Shown piece by piece: positions 7,097 through 15,817 of a stretch of DNA of 60,755 nt; the first letter of the stretch is position 1, and each line of letters starts with the position of its first letter. The stretch is from Calditrichota bacterium (GTDB lineage: Bacteria > CLD3). A model generated the notes under the pieces. That model had not been told where the DNA came from and did no database searches. It saw only the letters and a list, made by a program, of their open reading frames with translations. Made by a program: the position numbers and the translations under genes. The DNA is taken from assembly GCA_008501735.1 (NCBI GenBank), contig QQUF01000052.1, forward strand, positions 1 to 60,755. Direction: 5' to 3'.

Positions 7097-9394
7097 ATGC
7101 AAAGTTTAGAGGCTAAACATATGCAAATTCCTTTTGAGAAAATAATACAAAATACCGATATATTATTGGTTTTAATTGATTTAAATGGCAAGTTATATTA
7201 CATAAATGATATAGGACAAAGGATAACGGGATTTGCACAAGATGAACTAATCGGTAAACAAATTTGTGATTTGCTTTACCACAAAGCCGAAATCCCTCAT
7301 TTTCGAAATGCCTTCAAAGATTCAATTGATGGGAAACCAACCTTAATTCGTAATCATTGGATAGACAAGAACAATCAACCTCATTTAATCGAATGGTCAG
7401 GAAAACCAATAAAAGATGAAAATGGCAAAATTGCATATATTCTTGGAACGGGAAGAGAAATACAAGATGAAAGGTCTAGAAATCGAAAACATTACGAAGA
7501 TTTTATAAGAACAGAATTGGTTTTAGATTTTCTCCAAGAAGGTCTTTGGGAATGGAATGTTATATCAAATGACTTTTACATAAGTCCAAGTATTGAGAAA
7601 ATATTAAAATTTGAAATTGGGACTTTTCCTAAAACCGTACAAGCTTGGGAAGAAAGAGTTCATCCTGAAGATTTCGACAAATCTTTTGCAAAATTAGAAA
7701 GCCATTTAAACGGTGAAACTGAAGTTTTCCAAGCCATTTACAGAGTCAAAACTAAAGAAGATGAATGGATTTGGATTTTGGACACTGGTAAAGTTGTAGA
7801 AAGAGACGAAAACAACAATCCAGTTTTAATGGTTGGTACTAATTCTGTAATTTCTAATTTTGTGAAAGCTCAAGAAGAAAATAGAAAGCTTACACTCGCT
7901 GTCGAACAAAGCCCTACAAGTATTGTAATTACTGACAAAGATGGAAACATCGAATATGTGAATCCTAAATTTACAGAAACTACAGGATACACTTTTGAAG
8001 AAGTTTTGGGAAGGAACCCAAATATTCTTAAATCTGGAAAACAAAAAGAAAATTTCTATCAAAAACTATGGAATACTCTTAATTCAGGTAAAGTATGGCA
8101 CGGAGAATTTCACAACAAAGCAAAAAATGGAACGCTTTTTTGGGAAGATGCCATAATTACTCCTCTTTTGGATGCAAACAAAGAAATTACACATTTCGTA
8201 GCTGTTAAACAAGATATCACCGAAAGGAAAAAACTTCAAGAACAGTTAGTCCAATCTCAAAAAATGGAAGCAATTGGAACTCTTGCAGGAGGTGTTGCTC
8301 ACGATTTCAATAATTTATTAACTGTAATTTCTGGTTATAGCGAAATTTTACTTTTCCAACTTAAGGATAATGAAAAAGCATTAAAAGGAGTTACTGAAAT
8401 AAAAAAAGCATCGGACAGAGCAGCTTCTTTAACAAGACAGCTTTTGGCATTTAGTCGTAAACAAATCCTCAAACCGAAAACTGTTGACCTTAATGAGATA
8501 GTTAAAAACTTATCTAAAATGCTTAGAAGACTTATTGGAGAAGACATTCAATTAGAAATTAATTTAGATGAGAATCTCAAATTTATCAATGCAGATGCAG
8601 GGCAATTGGAACAAATCTTAATGAATTTAGTTGTGAATGCAAGAGATGCAATGCCAAACGGTGGAAAAGTAGAAGTATTAACTTATTGTGGAGTATTACC
8701 TGAAAAAGGTTTGAATTTTATGCAAAACTCTTCACCACAAGAAATTTTCTCAATTTTGAGTGTTAAAGATAATGGAATGGGAATTTCAAAAAAAAATATG
8801 AAACACATTTTAGACCCATTTTTTACAACAAAATCTGCTGGAAAAGGAACAGGGCTTGGATTGTCAGTAGTTTATGGAATCGTCAAACAACACTCAGGTT
8901 GGATAAATGTTGAAAGTGAAGAAGGAAAAGGTGCAAATTTTGAAATTTATTTCCCATTGTCTAAAGACAACATTCAGAATGAGTTAAATATTCAAACTAA
9001 CCTAAAGTTATTAAAAGGTTCAGGTCAAAAAATTCTACTCGTTGAAGATGAACCAAGTGTAAGAGCAGTTGCTGAAAAAACACTTCTTGATTCGAATTAC
9101 AGAATCTATCCAGTTGGAACTGCTGAAGAAGCTGTAAATATTTTTAATGAGCACAACGGTGATTTTGATTTAATATTTAGCGACGTTGTTTTGCCTGACA
9201 GAAGTGGCTTACAACTTGTTAGTGAGTTTTTAGATACAAATCCAAATTTAAAAATTTTAGTAGCAAGTGGATATACGGACGAGCGTTCACAATGGAGTAA
9301 ATTTCAAGAACGTGGAATTCATTACCTTCAGAAGCCATATCAGTTAAAAGAATTATTGGTTTGTGTTAAAGATATTTTGAATGAGAATTCTTAA
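7097..9394 (+). CDS. Hybrid sensor histidine kinase (PAS-PAS-PAS-HisKA-HATPase-REC)
   Basis: A soluble 765-residue phosphorelay sensor. Order: PAS/PAC (about 10-135), a second PAS-like domain (about 145-260) with PAC motif, a third PAS (about 270-385, ESPTS-type start QSPTSIVITDKDGNIEYVNP), HisKA with the phospho-accepting His402 in GGVAHDFNNLL, HATPase_c with N-box NLVVNARDAM and G-boxes DNGMGIS and GKGTGLGLS, then a C-terminal receiver domain with phospho-acceptor Asp696 in IFSDVVLPD and the Lys in YLQKPYQ. There is no transmembrane segment, so it senses an intracellular signal. The AHDFNNLL H-box is of the type usual in hybrid kinases of environmental bacteria. No partner regulator is adjacent. 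An alternative in-frame ATG lies at 7121; no clear ribosome-binding site separates the two. Confidence 0.92.
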   Translation: MQSLEAKHMQIPFEKIIQNTDILLVLIDLNGKLYYINDIGQRITGFAQDELIGKQICDLLYHKAEIPHFRNAFKDSIDGKPTLIRNHWIDKNNQPHLIEWSGKPIKDENGKIAYILGTGREIQDERSRNRKHYEDFIRTELVLDFLQEGLWEWNVISNDFYISPSIEKILKFEIGTFPKTVQAWEERVHPEDFDKSFAKLESHLNGETEVFQAIYRVKTKEDEWIWILDTGKVVERDENNNPVLMVGTNSVISNFVKAQEENRKLTLAVEQSPTSIVITDKDGNIEYVNPKFTETTGYTFEEVLGRNPNILKSGKQKENFYQKLWNTLNSGKVWHGEFHNKAKNGTLFWEDAIITPLLDANKEITHFVAVKQDITERKKLQEQLVQSQKMEAIGTLAGGVAHDFNNLLTVISGYSEILLFQLKDNEKALKGVTEIKKASDRAASLTRQLLAFSRKQILKPKTVDLNEIVKNLSKMLRRLIGEDIQLEINLDENLKFINADAGQLEQILMNLVVNARDAMPNGGKVEVLTYCGVLPEKGLNFMQNSSPQEIFSILSVKDNGMGISKKNMKHILDPFFTTKSAGKGTGLGLSVVYGIVKQHSGWINVESEEGKGANFEIYFPLSKDNIQNELNIQTNLKLLKGSGQKILLVEDEPSVRAVAEKTLLDSNYRIYPVGTAEEAVNIFNEHNGDFDLIFSDVVLPDRSGLQLVSEFLDTNPNLKILVASGYTDERSQWSKFQERGIHYLQKPYQLKELLVCVKDILNENS

Positions 9395-9406
9395 CTTCTA
9401 TCTTTG
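9377..9406 (+). promoter_or_regulatory. Bacteroidota-type promoter for the DUF983 gene
   Basis: TTG at 9377-9379, a 19-base spacer, then TATCTTTG at 9399-9406: an exact match to the Bacteroidota housekeeping promoter TTG-N19-TAnnTTTG. It lies about 30 bases upstream of the ATG at 9437 and overlaps the end of the kinase gene. Confidence 0.6.
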
Positions 9407-9436
9407 GGCGAACAAAAAAGAAAGTGAATTAAACAA

Positions 9437-9817
9437 ATGAATAAATCAGAAATTCTAAAACGCGGTTGGAACAAAAAATGTCCCCATTGTGGCAAATCTA
9501 AAATTTTTGCAACTTGGTTTACTTTAAATGAAAAATGTGAGGAGTGCGACTTTGTCTTTGAACAAAATCCTGGTGATTCTTGGGCATTTTGGATAATCGG
9601 AGACCGATTTTTCTTAGGAATTTTTATGATTGCTCTTTTTTGGGTAATAAAACCAGAATCTTTTCAAACGGGTTTAGTCTTATTTTCAATGATTATGATT
9701 CCTTTAATATTGACAATGCCAAATAGAATGGGAGTTTGTATTGCTTTAGATTGTCTTTCAAGAAATTATCTAGGTGATGAAAAAACTGTAAATAAAATTA
9801 AAAAAGCCCAATCATAA
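9437..9817 (+). CDS. DUF983 family membrane protein
   Basis: A 126-residue protein with an N-terminal zinc-ribbon-like set of four cysteines (CPHCGKSKIF and CEECDF, residues about 15-37), the DUF983 hallmark PGDSWAFWIIGD, and two hydrophobic segments (about 55-75 and 80-100). The family is widespread but of unknown function. The gene has its own TAnnTTTG promoter and meets cdsA tail to tail, the coding regions overlapping by 20 bases. Confidence 0.8.
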   Translation: MNKSEILKRGWNKKCPHCGKSKIFATWFTLNEKCEECDFVFEQNPGDSWAFWIIGDRFFLGIFMIALFWVIKPESFQTGLVLFSMIMIPLILTMPNRMGVCIALDCLSRNYLGDEKTVNKIKKAQS

Positions 9818-10640
9818 GATTTGCAAAAATCTCTTCAATATTTAGGTAAATCCAAACCATTGGAAGAATAAAAGTCAGGCTGTCAAATCTATCAAAAACT
9901 CCTCCGTGACCAGGAATTATATTTGAAGAATCTTTTACTCCTGAATCTCTTTTGAGCATTGATTCAACCAAATCACCAAACTGGCTCACAATTCCAGTAA
10001 TTATTGCATAGATTATACAATCTACATTTGAAAGTTGTGGTAAAAAATATTGCTGAGCAACAAAACACCAAATCAAAGAACCAACAAATCCAGTTCCTGA
10101 ACCTTCAAAAGTTTTCTTAGGAGAAATTCTTGGAAAAAGTTTTGTCTTACCAAAGTTCTTTCCACCCAAATAAGCAAAAGTATCACAAACCCAAATCCCG
10201 ACAAAAATCAAAATTATAAATTTTCCACCTGTTGCATAATCTGCAAAGCCCTCAAAATCACGAATCAAAATTGCTGTGTTAAAAAACATACTTCCGTAAA
10301 CGAAAGCAAAAATTGAAGAAGAGACATTTAGAAATGGATTTTCTTTTTTCCTAAAAAGTTCCAAAGTCAAAAGCAAAGTAGTAATTAGAAAAATCCAGAA
10401 ATAAATCAATTCTGTTTGCTTCCAAAAGTAGAAGTGTGCAATTCCAAAATTGGCAATTAAAACTAAAGGAAAATTAGGAAAAAAGTTTTTTGCTTCAAGC
10501 ATTTTACATATTTCCCAACAAATCAAGCCTGAAACCAAAGTACAAAACCCAGCAAAGAAATAACCTCCACTAAGAATTACAAAAATTAAAACTGGAACAG
10601 CAACAATGGTTACTAAAGCTCGTTGTATAAAATTTGACAC
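9798..10640 (-). CDS. cdsA: Phosphatidate cytidylyltransferase (CDP-diglyceride synthase)
   Basis: Makes CDP-diacylglycerol from phosphatidic acid and CTP in the inner membrane, the branch point for bacterial phospholipids. The 280-residue protein has about eight hydrophobic segments and the family signature near its C-terminus, KRDSGVKDSSNIIPGHGGV followed by FDRFDS, with the invariant Lys-Asp and HGG-x-x-DR residues. Its 3' end overlaps the DUF983 gene by 20 bases in convergent orientation. Confidence 0.93.
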   Translation of the reverse strand: MSNFIQRALVTIVAVPVLIFVILSGGYFFAGFCTLVSGLICWEICKMLEAKNFFPNFPLVLIANFGIAHFYFWKQTELIYFWIFLITTLLLTLELFRKKENPFLNVSSSIFAFVYGSMFFNTAILIRDFEGFADYATGGKFIILIFVGIWVCDTFAYLGGKNFGKTKLFPRISPKKTFEGSGTGFVGSLIWCFVAQQYFLPQLSNVDCIIYAIITGIVSQFGDLVESMLKRDSGVKDSSNIIPGHGGVFDRFDSLTFILPMVWIYLNIEEIFANLMIGLF

Positions 10641-10719
10641 TACATTTCCTAACTTTTAAAAATGAATCTAAACTTTGAGAAACAAAGTAAAATGATAAAC
10701 TTTGACAAGCAATTTAAAA

Positions 10720-10751
10720 CTTCTAAAAATTAGAAGAGTTTTTTATCTTTG
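10720..10751 (+). promoter_or_regulatory. glyS promoter -7 element with overlapping hairpin
   Basis: TATCTTTG at 10744-10751 matches the Bacteroidota -7 box, 41 bases before the glyS ATG; the -33 region lacks a clear TTG. Just upstream, CTTCTAA and TTAGAAG (10720-10726 and 10730-10736) form a 7-bp stem followed by a T run, lying in the promoter spacer. It may be a small terminator or operator; this is weak evidence. Confidence 0.4.
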
Positions 10752-10792
10752 CCCGATTAAATTGAAAATCAAAAATTCTATTGGAGAATAAA

Positions 10793-12082
10793 ATGTCTAA
10801 AAATATAATGGACTCGCTTACTTCGCTTTGCAAAAGACGTGGGTTTATCTTTCAGTCAAGTGAAATTTACGGTGGTTTGAACGGTTGTTGGGATTACGGT
10901 CCTCTCGGAGCTTTGATGAAAAAAAATCTCAAAGAAGCTTGGTGGAGCGAAAACATAACCGAAAGAGATGACACAGTCGGAATGGATTGTTCAATAATTA
11001 TGCATCCTAATGTTTGGGTTGCTTCTGGTCACGTTGGAAACTTTAATGACCCAATGGTTGAGTGTCGTTCTTGTAATGCCCGTTTTAGAGCCGACCATTT
11101 AACTTCTGAAAACTGCCCAACTTGTGGAAACCAAGATTTTACTGACGTTAAAAACTTTAATTTGATGTTTGAGACACAAGTCGGAGCTTCTCAAGATGCT
11201 TCTTCAACTGCTTACTTAAGACCTGAGACTGCACAAGGTATTTTTGTAAATTTCAACAACGTTGTTACAACGTCAAGATTAAAACTTCCGATGGGAATTG
11301 GGCAGATTGGAAAATCTTTTAGAAATGAAATTAACCCAAGAAATTTTGTGTTCAGAGTTCGTGAATTTGAACAAATGGAATTAGAGTTTTTCTGTCATCC
11401 TGACGAAGCTGACAAATGGTTTGAGTATTGGGTTGAAAAACGTTTCGCTTGGTACAAAAACTATGGAATTACTTCTGATAAACTAAGACTTCGTGAACAC
11501 GGCGGAAATGAACTCGCTCACTATGCAAAAGGTTGTTACGATGTTGAGTATGAATTCCCATTTGGATTCCAAGAACTTGAAGGAATTGCACACAGAAGCG
11601 ATTTTGACCTTACTCAACACATTAATCAAAGCGGAAAAAGTTTACAGTATTTTGACGAAGAAAAGAAAGAACGTTACACTCCTTTTGTAATCGAATCTTC
11701 AGCAGGTGTTGACCGTTCATTCCTAACTTTTCTCGCAGATGCCTTTGACGACTCTGACCCAAAACACGTTATTTTGAGACTTCACCCCAAAATTGCTCCG
11801 ATTAAAGTTGGGATTTTTCCTTTGACTAAAAAAGATGGTTTACCGGAAATGGCAATGGAAATTAAAAATCAGCTTAGTAAATATTTTGAAGTGACTTACG
11901 AACAAACTGGTTCAATCGGAAAACGTTATTACAGACAAGATGAAATTGGAACTCCTTTCTGTCTTACAGTAGATTACGATACAAAAGAGAAAGGAACTGT
12001 TACAATTCGTCACAGAGATTCAGGAGAACAAGAAGTCATTAATAAAGACCAAGTTCTTACTTATTTTTTGGAAAAAATTTAG
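10793..12082 (+). CDS. glyS: Glycyl-tRNA synthetase (dimeric, class II)
   Basis: Charges tRNA-Gly. The 429-residue protein is the alpha2-type enzyme (not the alpha/beta bacterial form): class II motif 1 begins YGGLNGCWDYGPLG, motif 2 is SFRNEINPRNFVFRVREFEQ, motif 3 is ESSAGVDRSFLTFL. A zinc-ribbon pair occurs in CRSCNARF and CPTCGNQ (about residues 94-120). The C-terminal anticodon-binding domain starts near KVGIFPL. The start at ATG 10793 is chosen because GGAG (10783-10786) lies 6 bases upstream; an in-frame TTG at 10781 would swallow that site. A palindromic terminator at 12096 follows. Confidence 0.95.
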   Translation: MSKNIMDSLTSLCKRRGFIFQSSEIYGGLNGCWDYGPLGALMKKNLKEAWWSENITERDDTVGMDCSIIMHPNVWVASGHVGNFNDPMVECRSCNARFRADHLTSENCPTCGNQDFTDVKNFNLMFETQVGASQDASSTAYLRPETAQGIFVNFNNVVTTSRLKLPMGIGQIGKSFRNEINPRNFVFRVREFEQMELEFFCHPDEADKWFEYWVEKRFAWYKNYGITSDKLRLREHGGNELAHYAKGCYDVEYEFPFGFQELEGIAHRSDFDLTQHINQSGKSLQYFDEEKKERYTPFVIESSAGVDRSFLTFLADAFDDSDPKHVILRLHPKIAPIKVGIFPLTKKDGLPEMAMEIKNQLSKYFEVTYEQTGSIGKRYYRQDEIGTPFCLTVDYDTKEKGTVTIRHRDSGEQEVINKDQVLTYFLEKI

Positions 12083-12095
12083 ATTTTAATTTTTT

Positions 12096-12123
12096 GTAGG
12101 GAACAAAAATTTTTGTTCCCTAC
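12096..12123. repeat. Palindromic intergenic repeat, copy 2 (GTAGGGAAC family)
   Basis: Perfect 28-base palindrome with arm GTAGGGAACAAAAA and no loop, between convergent glyS and a methyltransferase gene. It is a good bidirectional terminator. The minus-strand gene takes its TAG stop codon (12120-12122) from the right arm of the repeat. Confidence 0.9.
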
Positions 12124-12794
12124 TGATTTGTAACTTTTACGTACAAAGCCTGTTTATCATCGCCTCTTTTAGGGATTTCAGGAAACTTAGCGAGTAATTC
12201 TTTTTCTTCGGTTCTTTCGACTTTTGAAAAACCTGCTTCTAACAACATCCACTCAAGCAATTCAAAATCAAATAAATTTCGGTGAGCTCCTGAATGCTTA
12301 AATAAATCATTCATAAAATGCTGACTTGGAAATCCATTTAATGACCAATTTTTCATTCTCGTTTTTCTGTCTTCCACCAAATCTTCACACTTGTGATTCA
12401 AGTAAGAATTACAAAGTTTCTCCAAATCTGGAGTCGTCAACCACATTTCACCTTTTGAAACAACCACTCTTTGCAGTTCGATGAAAAGAGGTTTCAGTTC
12501 ATCTTCTGCTGTCAAATGCTCAATAAAATGTTGTGAAACAACAAAATCAAAAGAATTGTCAACCCAAGGCAATTTGTAAGTTAGGTCTAAATCATAATCT
12601 GAATCGGTTAAATCTACATTCAACCAACCTTGAATTTTTCTCGCACCAGAGCCCAAGTGCAATTTTTTCAGTTTTGGAATGGATAGTTTTTTAGTTTGGA
12701 AAAGACGAGTTTTAAATCTTTTAAATTCATAGTAAGCAGCAACTACGAGTTCAAAAGCTCTAATTGATAATTTCTCTTCGATGATTTTTTTCAT
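12120..12794 (-). CDS. SAM-dependent methyltransferase of the surface-polysaccharide type (COG4627-like)
   Basis: A 224-residue protein with SAM motif I in the form LHLGSGARKIQGWLNVDL, then DLTYKLPWVDNSFDFVVSQHFIEHL and the post-motif VVSKGEMWLTTPDLEKLC. This pattern is that of predicted methyltransferases linked to cell-surface polysaccharide synthesis. No glycosyltransferases flank it here, so the substrate is unknown. It lies 25 bases downstream of the minus-strand carboxypeptidase gene and may be read through from it. Its stop codon is inside a palindromic repeat. Confidence 0.75.
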   Translation of the reverse strand: MKKIIEEKLSIRAFELVVAAYYEFKRFKTRLFQTKKLSIPKLKKLHLGSGARKIQGWLNVDLTDSDYDLDLTYKLPWVDNSFDFVVSQHFIEHLTAEDELKPLFIELQRVVVSKGEMWLTTPDLEKLCNSYLNHKCEDLVEDRKTRMKNWSLNGFPSQHFMNDLFKHSGAHRNLFDFELLEWMLLEAGFSKVERTEEKELLAKFPEIPKRGDDKQALYVKVTNQ

Positions 12795-12819
12795 TTAATT
12801 TTGAGCAGAGTTCTGAAAC

Positions 12820-14448
12820 TTATTTCAAAAGCACCATTTTCCCTTTTTTACTAATTCTACCCTTACTTTTTGAATCGAAAGTAAATTTGTAAAAATAGAT
12901 TCCGCTTGAAACAAACTCGCCAAATTTGTTCTTTCCGTCCCAAATAATTGTATGATAGCCAGCTGATTTTTGAGTTTTTGAAAGTTCTTTTACAAGCCTA
13001 CCACGAACATCAATAATTTTGAATTTTACAGAAGCACTTTCAGGAATGAAATAATTTATGTTTGTCTTTGGATTAAAAGGATTTGGATAATTTCCTAAAA
13101 GTCTAAAATCTTTTGTTTTTGAATTCCAATCGTCAATAACAGAATCAGGCAATAAAGTTAAATTTAAAGTCAAAATCGAATCTGCTGATGGCACAATTCC
13201 AGTAAAAGTTTGGCTCAAGTAACCATTAAGGCTAATTTCAAAATCAAATGTTGAATCAGGTGAAAGCACTTTAAAGAAAGAACCGTGAATTGGCTCAGTT
13301 TTTAAGTCAATCAAATTTAAACTCGCATTTGGTAAGTTCGTAACTTTTATATTTGCAACAATTGGCTGTCCTGTGATTCCGTCAGTTACTTTAACTTTTA
13401 CAATTCCGTACTGCGACCTTTCAAAAAGTTCATAAAGTGCATTTGTACTTTTTACACAAATTGAGTCAATTAGACCTGTAGATTCAGGATGAATCACAGA
13501 ACCAAGTTCGATGTTAAAAGCGAAAGTTCCTTGTTCAATGTAAAACCAAAACCTTCCTTTTCCTGCTGAATCATTCAAATCACTTATCGCAAAAAGTGAA
13601 TAAACTCCAACTCCTGAATCTTTTGGTAATTTTTGTCTAACTGAATCTGCAATAGGAATAAAATTTATAACGTCAGGGTACAAAACAGTATTTACAGTTC
13701 CACAATAAAATATTTTTTCAGCATTAGAACCAAGCCTTGAACTGTGGTATAAAATTGCAAAAACAAATTTTTCCTGCTCTGCTAAATCTTTGACCAACTG
13801 GACTTCAGGTTCTGAGAAAGGGCTATTTCCTTTAAAAAATGAGCTCATAGGTTCAATGTCAGCTAAGTTCCAGTTAATGTCATAATTTCGGTTCAAATCA
13901 ACTCCATCAGCTTCTAAAGATTGACCGTTCAAAACTGCATCATAAACACCGTTTCCATTCGAGTCAAATTTATTCTTTCTAACCTTATCCAATGTCAAAG
14001 AATCAATCCCTGTAACTTGCGAATAAAAGGCACTTTCAGTTACAAAACGAAACCCTTCTGGATTCAAAACTGGAATGAAAAACATCTCTAGAGAATTTAT
14101 CCAAAGAGTTGCTAAACTATCTCCTTGCGAATAATTTTGAGTCAACTCATTCATTGTCCAAAGTGTTGATTCAACACCCAAAATTTCTTCTGCGTGATGA
14201 GCTCCAACAACTAAGGTTGCAGGTTTATCAAGATTTTGTGTTGGGTTTGAAGAAATTTTCACAACCCAAATCGGAAGACTGTCAACACCTGTGTAAGCTA
14301 AAGTATCAACAAAAACGATTTGTGGGAATTGATTTTGTAAAGCCAAAATCTCTGTTCTAACTTCGTCTAAAGTGTGATAACGAGGATTTAGAGCTAACAA
14401 ATTACTTGTGAGAAAAAGAAAAAGAATGTTAAGTAAAAATACTCTCAA
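12820..14448 (-). CDS. Secreted M14 family zinc carboxypeptidase with T9SS sorting domain
   Basis: A 542-residue exported peptidase. A signal peptide (about residues 1-20, ending LLAL) precedes the M14 domain: zinc ligands His85 and Glu88 in GAHHAEEILG, the substrate-binding VDLNRNYD, the third zinc His in FAILYHSS, and the catalytic Glu in FNIELGS. A carboxypeptidase-regulatory-like beta domain (about 350-430, starting VKVTDGITGQPI) follows. The end is a T9SS type A / FlgD-like sorting domain, NYPNPFNPKTNINYF to GKMVLLK. It should be exported and cut or attached at the cell surface. It probably digests proteins outside the cell. Confidence 0.9.
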   Translation of the reverse strand: MRVFLLNILFLFLTSNLLALNPRYHTLDEVRTEILALQNQFPQIVFVDTLAYTGVDSLPIWVVKISSNPTQNLDKPATLVVGAHHAEEILGVESTLWTMNELTQNYSQGDSLATLWINSLEMFFIPVLNPEGFRFVTESAFYSQVTGIDSLTLDKVRKNKFDSNGNGVYDAVLNGQSLEADGVDLNRNYDINWNLADIEPMSSFFKGNSPFSEPEVQLVKDLAEQEKFVFAILYHSSRLGSNAEKIFYCGTVNTVLYPDVINFIPIADSVRQKLPKDSGVGVYSLFAISDLNDSAGKGRFWFYIEQGTFAFNIELGSVIHPESTGLIDSICVKSTNALYELFERSQYGIVKVKVTDGITGQPIVANIKVTNLPNASLNLIDLKTEPIHGSFFKVLSPDSTFDFEISLNGYLSQTFTGIVPSADSILTLNLTLLPDSVIDDWNSKTKDFRLLGNYPNPFNPKTNINYFIPESASVKFKIIDVRGRLVKELSKTQKSAGYHTIIWDGKNKFGEFVSSGIYFYKFTFDSKSKGRISKKGKMVLLK

Positions 14449-14479
14449 AAGGTTTTAGAATTAAAAATTAAGAATTAAG

Positions 14480-14526
14480 AATTAAGAATTTTATAAAATG
14501 TTAAACCTTTTGTAAAATTCTTAATT
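14480..14526 (-). terminator. Terminator hairpin after the amidotransferase gene
   Basis: A 14-bp perfect stem (AATTAAGAATTTTA at 14480 against TAAAATTCTTAATT at 14513) with a 19-base loop, 18 bases beyond the stop of the minus-strand amidotransferase gene. The left arm is embedded in a short tandem of the 7-mer TTAAGAA (about 14465-14488). Confidence 0.55.
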
Positions 14527-14544
14527 CCTTTAAAAAAGAAGATT

Positions 14545-15663
14545 CTAAATTTTACTCATTGTTCGGCTTTCAGCTAAGCCTTCAAGTGAAAATGGTAATT
14601 CGTCAGAACCCATTTTTCTTTTGAAGTCTGAAGTTATTGATTCAACAAAAAAATTATCAAAAACTGATTTCGAAATTTCTTGGACTGTAAGACCTTTATT
14701 TTCATCTCCGAACATCATTTCTTTAAAAAATTTAAGTCGAGACTTAAAGCCTTCTTCATCGATAATTTTGTTTTCATAGATTTCGTTCAACCCTAACTGC
14801 ATTCGGTGAAATCCTTCAAGTTCCAAATGCCCTTGAATTCCGAATACATTTTTTGCAAACTGAATAATTGTAGCAGCTTGACCGACAGAATCATCATTAC
14901 GTACTTCATAAGCAATTATTTTTGAATTACCTAATTTCTCAGGATTTACTTTGACTTGCCACCAACGATTGTCAATTGTTTTGATTCTTTTGCCGTGTTC
15001 TAAAAATAATTTTTTGAAGTAAGGGTGTTCTTGACCATACTCAGTGAGTTCTAAAGGAACAATTCCTGTCGAACTTCCTTCAGAGGTTTTTCTTCGACAA
15101 ACTTCGCCGATTCCATATTTTCGAGCTAAAAGTTGGAAGGAATAACAAACTCCGAAAAAGTGCGTTGAAGGGTCATTTTGAATTTGGTCAATTAAGCCAA
15201 AGTAGTTTGGAACCCAATCGAATTTTTCAATAACTCCGTCATTACTTTTTTGTCCGTGATTGTCTCTTGGATAAGGGCTTCCAGGTCCACCACTTGAAAG
15301 ATAAAAATCGTATTCATCTTTTAAATGGTCAGGTAAAAAGCCTTTTCCTCTCACATCGTAAACTGTTACTTCCATTTTCGTATCTAAATCACCCGAAGCT
15401 TTGTTTAACTTTTTCGCCAATTCTCTTAAGCCTTGTTTAATACAGCTAAGACCAATATTAATAACACTTGCGTGCATATCTAAAAGAGCGACACGAATTT
15501 TTTTTGCTGACCAACTTCCTGCTTGAATTCCACTTTCAGCAGTTAATGGGTCGTAATTTATAAATTTTATGACCGAATCGTAATCAGGTTTATTGGTTGT
15601 GTAATATGGAATTTGTAGTTCAGATTTTCCTGAGTAATAATCAACTGGAGCTTTTTGTTGCAT
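14545..15663 (-). CDS. Stand-alone class I glutamine amidotransferase-like protein
   Basis: A 372-residue protein with one recognisable domain, a GATase-1 fold at about residues 55-290: nucleophile Cys173 in FFGVCYSFQLLA and the His279/Glu281 pair in IQGHLELEG complete the triad; the oxyanion strand motif is SSGGPGSPYP. No synthase partner domain is fused, and the ~55-residue N-terminus and ~85-residue C-terminus are unrecognised. It could be a glutaminase subunit for an unknown synthase or a gamma-glutamyl hydrolase-like enzyme. The start is supported by GAGGAA upstream. It is flanked by secreted-protein genes that do not explain it. Confidence 0.75.
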   Translation of the reverse strand: MQQKAPVDYYSGKSELQIPYYTTNKPDYDSVIKFINYDPLTAESGIQAGSWSAKKIRVALLDMHASVINIGLSCIKQGLRELAKKLNKASGDLDTKMEVTVYDVRGKGFLPDHLKDEYDFYLSSGGPGSPYPRDNHGQKSNDGVIEKFDWVPNYFGLIDQIQNDPSTHFFGVCYSFQLLARKYGIGEVCRRKTSEGSSTGIVPLELTEYGQEHPYFKKLFLEHGKRIKTIDNRWWQVKVNPEKLGNSKIIAYEVRNDDSVGQAATIIQFAKNVFGIQGHLELEGFHRMQLGLNEIYENKIIDEEGFKSRLKFFKEMMFGDENKGLTVQEISKSVFDNFFVESITSDFKRKMGSDELPFSLEGLAESRTMSKI

Positions 15664-15817
15664 AAATTCCTCGTAAAATTCAAGTTTTCATTAGTTTGTT
15701 ACTAAAACTTTAAAAAATAATTAAAATTTTGCCTGAACAACATTTTTTCTTTTAAAATTTTAAAAAACTCATAATAGATTTAAATTCGCATTAATAAAAA
15801 TTTTGGAAACTAATAAA

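Noticed and set aside
10641-10792. T-box or glycine riboswitch upstream of glyS
   Set aside because: The 152-base gap has a TAnnTTTG box and one small hairpin but no T-box bulge sequence or tandem aptamer structure that I can recognise.
14461-14490. Short tandem TTAAGAA repeats as a possible CRISPR or VNTR
   Set aside because: The units are 7 bases with no spacers and form part of a terminator hairpin.
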